Shown: positions 4,925 through 6,097 of the stretch, in pieces | How the letters are laid out: each line of letters starts with the position of its first letter | How positions within the stretch are numbered: the first letter of the stretch is position 1 | Source: Acidobacteriota bacterium | GTDB taxonomy: Bacteria; Acidobacteriota; Terriglobia; Terriglobales; Acidobacteriaceae | DNA length: 6,097 bases | Reading direction: 5' to 3' | NCBI GenBank assembly: GCA_003224785.1 | Contig: QHZV01000016.1 | Span: 1-6,097 of the forward strand | Program-made: the position numbers and the translations under genes | Notes under the pieces: generated by a model | The model's database searches: none | What the model saw: only the letters and a program-made list of their open reading frames with translations | Told to the model about the DNA's origin: nothing

Positions 4925-6097
4925 ATGCTGCACTGCCGTAGGGGCCCCTGGTCGTATCTCTTCGCGTCGGTCTTAGCCGTCTTTTCCTGGACGCTGCTGC
5001 TCGTCGCGCTCTCTGTCACGACATTCCAGCCTGACGCAGCATTCGCTGCATCGCCCGGCCAATCCGCCGGATCGCTCGGAATCATCGGCAAAGGCGGATC
5101 AGTGAAAGGTGATTGCCCGCTCAAGCACACCGAAGTCCGCGGGGCGGTCAGCGGATTCTTGGCGCGCGTCACGGTCACGCAAATCTTCGAGAACACCGCA
5201 CCCAATGCCATCGAAGCGGTATACACCTTTCCACTTCCGCAGGATGCCGCTGTTGATGACATGACGATCCAAGTCGGCGGCCGCACCATTCGCAGCGTGA
5301 TCAAGAAACGCGAAGAGGCCCGCGCGATCTATGAGAAAGCCAAGGCCACCGGGCACACCGCGGCGCTTCTTGATCAGGAGCGGCCAAACATTTTTTCTCA
5401 GGCTGTCGCGAACATTGCACCGGGCGAACAGGTCAGTGTGACTATTAGTTACGCGGAAACGCTGCAATATCGGGATGAAGGATACGAATTCATATTTCCG
5501 ATGGTCGTTGGGCCTCGCTACATTCCCGGCCACGCCAACGGAAAACAAGCGGGAGGATGGGCGCCGGATACAGATAAGGTTCCCGACGCATCCCGCATTA
5601 CGCCGAATGTTGCTGCGCCGGCAACGCGTGCCGGACGTGACATTTCGCTGGAACTGGCGATTGACGCGGGCGTGCCCATTCAAGAGCTGCGCTCAAGCTC
5701 ACACCAAATTGACGTGGAACGGACCGGGTTGGGTTTTGCCAAAGTGAAGCTGCAGAATGAAGGCGAAATTCCGAACAAGGACTTCGTCCTCAAATACGAC
5801 ATTGCGGGAGAGCAGATCAGTGACGCAGTCTTATCGCACTGGGTGCCGCAAGGCAGCGCCGATGGCGGCTACTTCACACTCATCTTGCAGCCGCCCGCGC
5901 GCCTCTCCGAGTCGGACATTACGCCGAAAGAGCTTGTGTTCGTGCTTGACACGTCCGGCTCCATGTCCGGTTTCCCCATCGAAAAAGGCAAAGAGCTGAT
6001 CAGTCGTGCGCTGGATGAGCTCTATCCCGGCGACACCTTCAACGTGATCACCTTTTCCGGAGACACGCAGATCTTATTTCCCGAACCCGTGTTCCCC
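4925..6097 (+). CDS. Secreted VIT and von Willebrand A domain protein (3' end cut by window)
   Basis: The frame is open for 391 codons to the right edge with no stop. Residues 1-41 look like a signal peptide or membrane anchor: basic start (RRG), hydrophobic stretch about 11-31, and AFA-AS as a possible cleavage site. A VIT (vault/inter-alpha-trypsin) domain covers about 62-200, with IEAVYTFPLPQDAAVD at 96-111, KKREEARAIYEKAKATG at 127-143, LLDQERPNIFSQAVANIAPGE at 148-168 and FPMVVGPRYIPG at 191-202. After a linker domain, a VWA domain begins about 335 with the MIDAS motif DTSGS at 342-346 (D342, S344, S346); the rest of it is outside the window. Such proteins act outside the cytoplasm in metal-dependent adhesion or protein binding, and bacterial members are mostly uncharacterised. 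Full-length relatives are usually 700 residues or more. An alternative start at 4844 would add 27 residues before the signal segment. Confidence 0.92.
   Translation, partial: MLHCRRGPWSYLFASVLAVFSWTLLLVALSVTTFQPDAAFAASPGQSAGSLGIIGKGGSVKGDCPLKHTEVRGAVSGFLARVTVTQIFENTAPNAIEAVYTFPLPQDAAVDDMTIQVGGRTIRSVIKKREEARAIYEKAKATGHTAALLDQERPNIFSQAVANIAPGEQVSVTISYAETLQYRDEGYEFIFPMVVGPRYIPGHANGKQAGGWAPDTDKVPDASRITPNVAAPATRAGRDISLELAIDAGVPIQELRSSSHQIDVERTGLGFAKVKLQNEGEIPNKDFVLKYDIAGEQISDAVLSHWVPQGSADGGYFTLILQPPARLSESDITPKELVFVLDTSGSMSGFPIEKGKELISRALDELYPGDTFNVITFSGDTQILFPEPVFP

Noticed and set aside
5099..5683. 194-codon minus-strand frame
   Set aside because: It is wholly antisense to the conserved VIT domain. 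The plus-strand frame has clear family motifs, so this is a shadow of it.

Overview
The window looks like an ordinary chromosomal stretch of a moderately GC-rich, free-living bacterium. I would guess Acidobacteriota. The reasons are the style of the CarD and GreA proteins, the paired DUF3147-like membrane proteins, the VIT/VWA protein, and intergenic repeats built from GCTGAATGCTGA and a GCCGGC hairpin. This assignment is inferred from sequence feel, not from a search. No mobile element, CRISPR array, rRNA or tRNA was seen.

Left part, all plus strand: the 3' three quarters of a COG1228-type amidohydrolase (cut by the left edge); a 72-codon reading frame that I read as an internally deleted inorganic pyrophosphatase; then two small paralogous DUF3147-like membrane proteins separated by 3 nt. 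The second of these runs 98 bp into the 3' end of ruvX on the other strand.

Middle: carD and ruvX lie on the minus strand, probably co-transcribed, with a possible extra promoter in front of ruvX. Divergently, greA lies on the plus strand. The 264-bp space between carD and greA holds a plausible promoter for each gene and, between them, a cluster of alternating inverted repeats with a GC hairpin in its middle. The greA -10 box is so close to its ATG that the mRNA should be leaderless or nearly so. CarD (open-complex stabiliser) and GreA (backtracking rescue) both bind RNA polymerase, so this is a small transcription-machinery locus.

Right part, plus strand: a CDP-alcohol phosphotransferase with an exact family signature and phosphatidylinositol-phosphate-synthase-like features; a 296-bp gap with two small hairpins and no convincing gene; then the N-terminal 391 residues of a secreted VIT/VWA-domain protein that runs off the right edge.

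I did not find a new defence or mobile system. The items most worth a second look are the pyrophosphatase remnant, the repeat cluster between carD and greA, the predicted leaderless greA transcript, and the possible inositol-lipid synthase.
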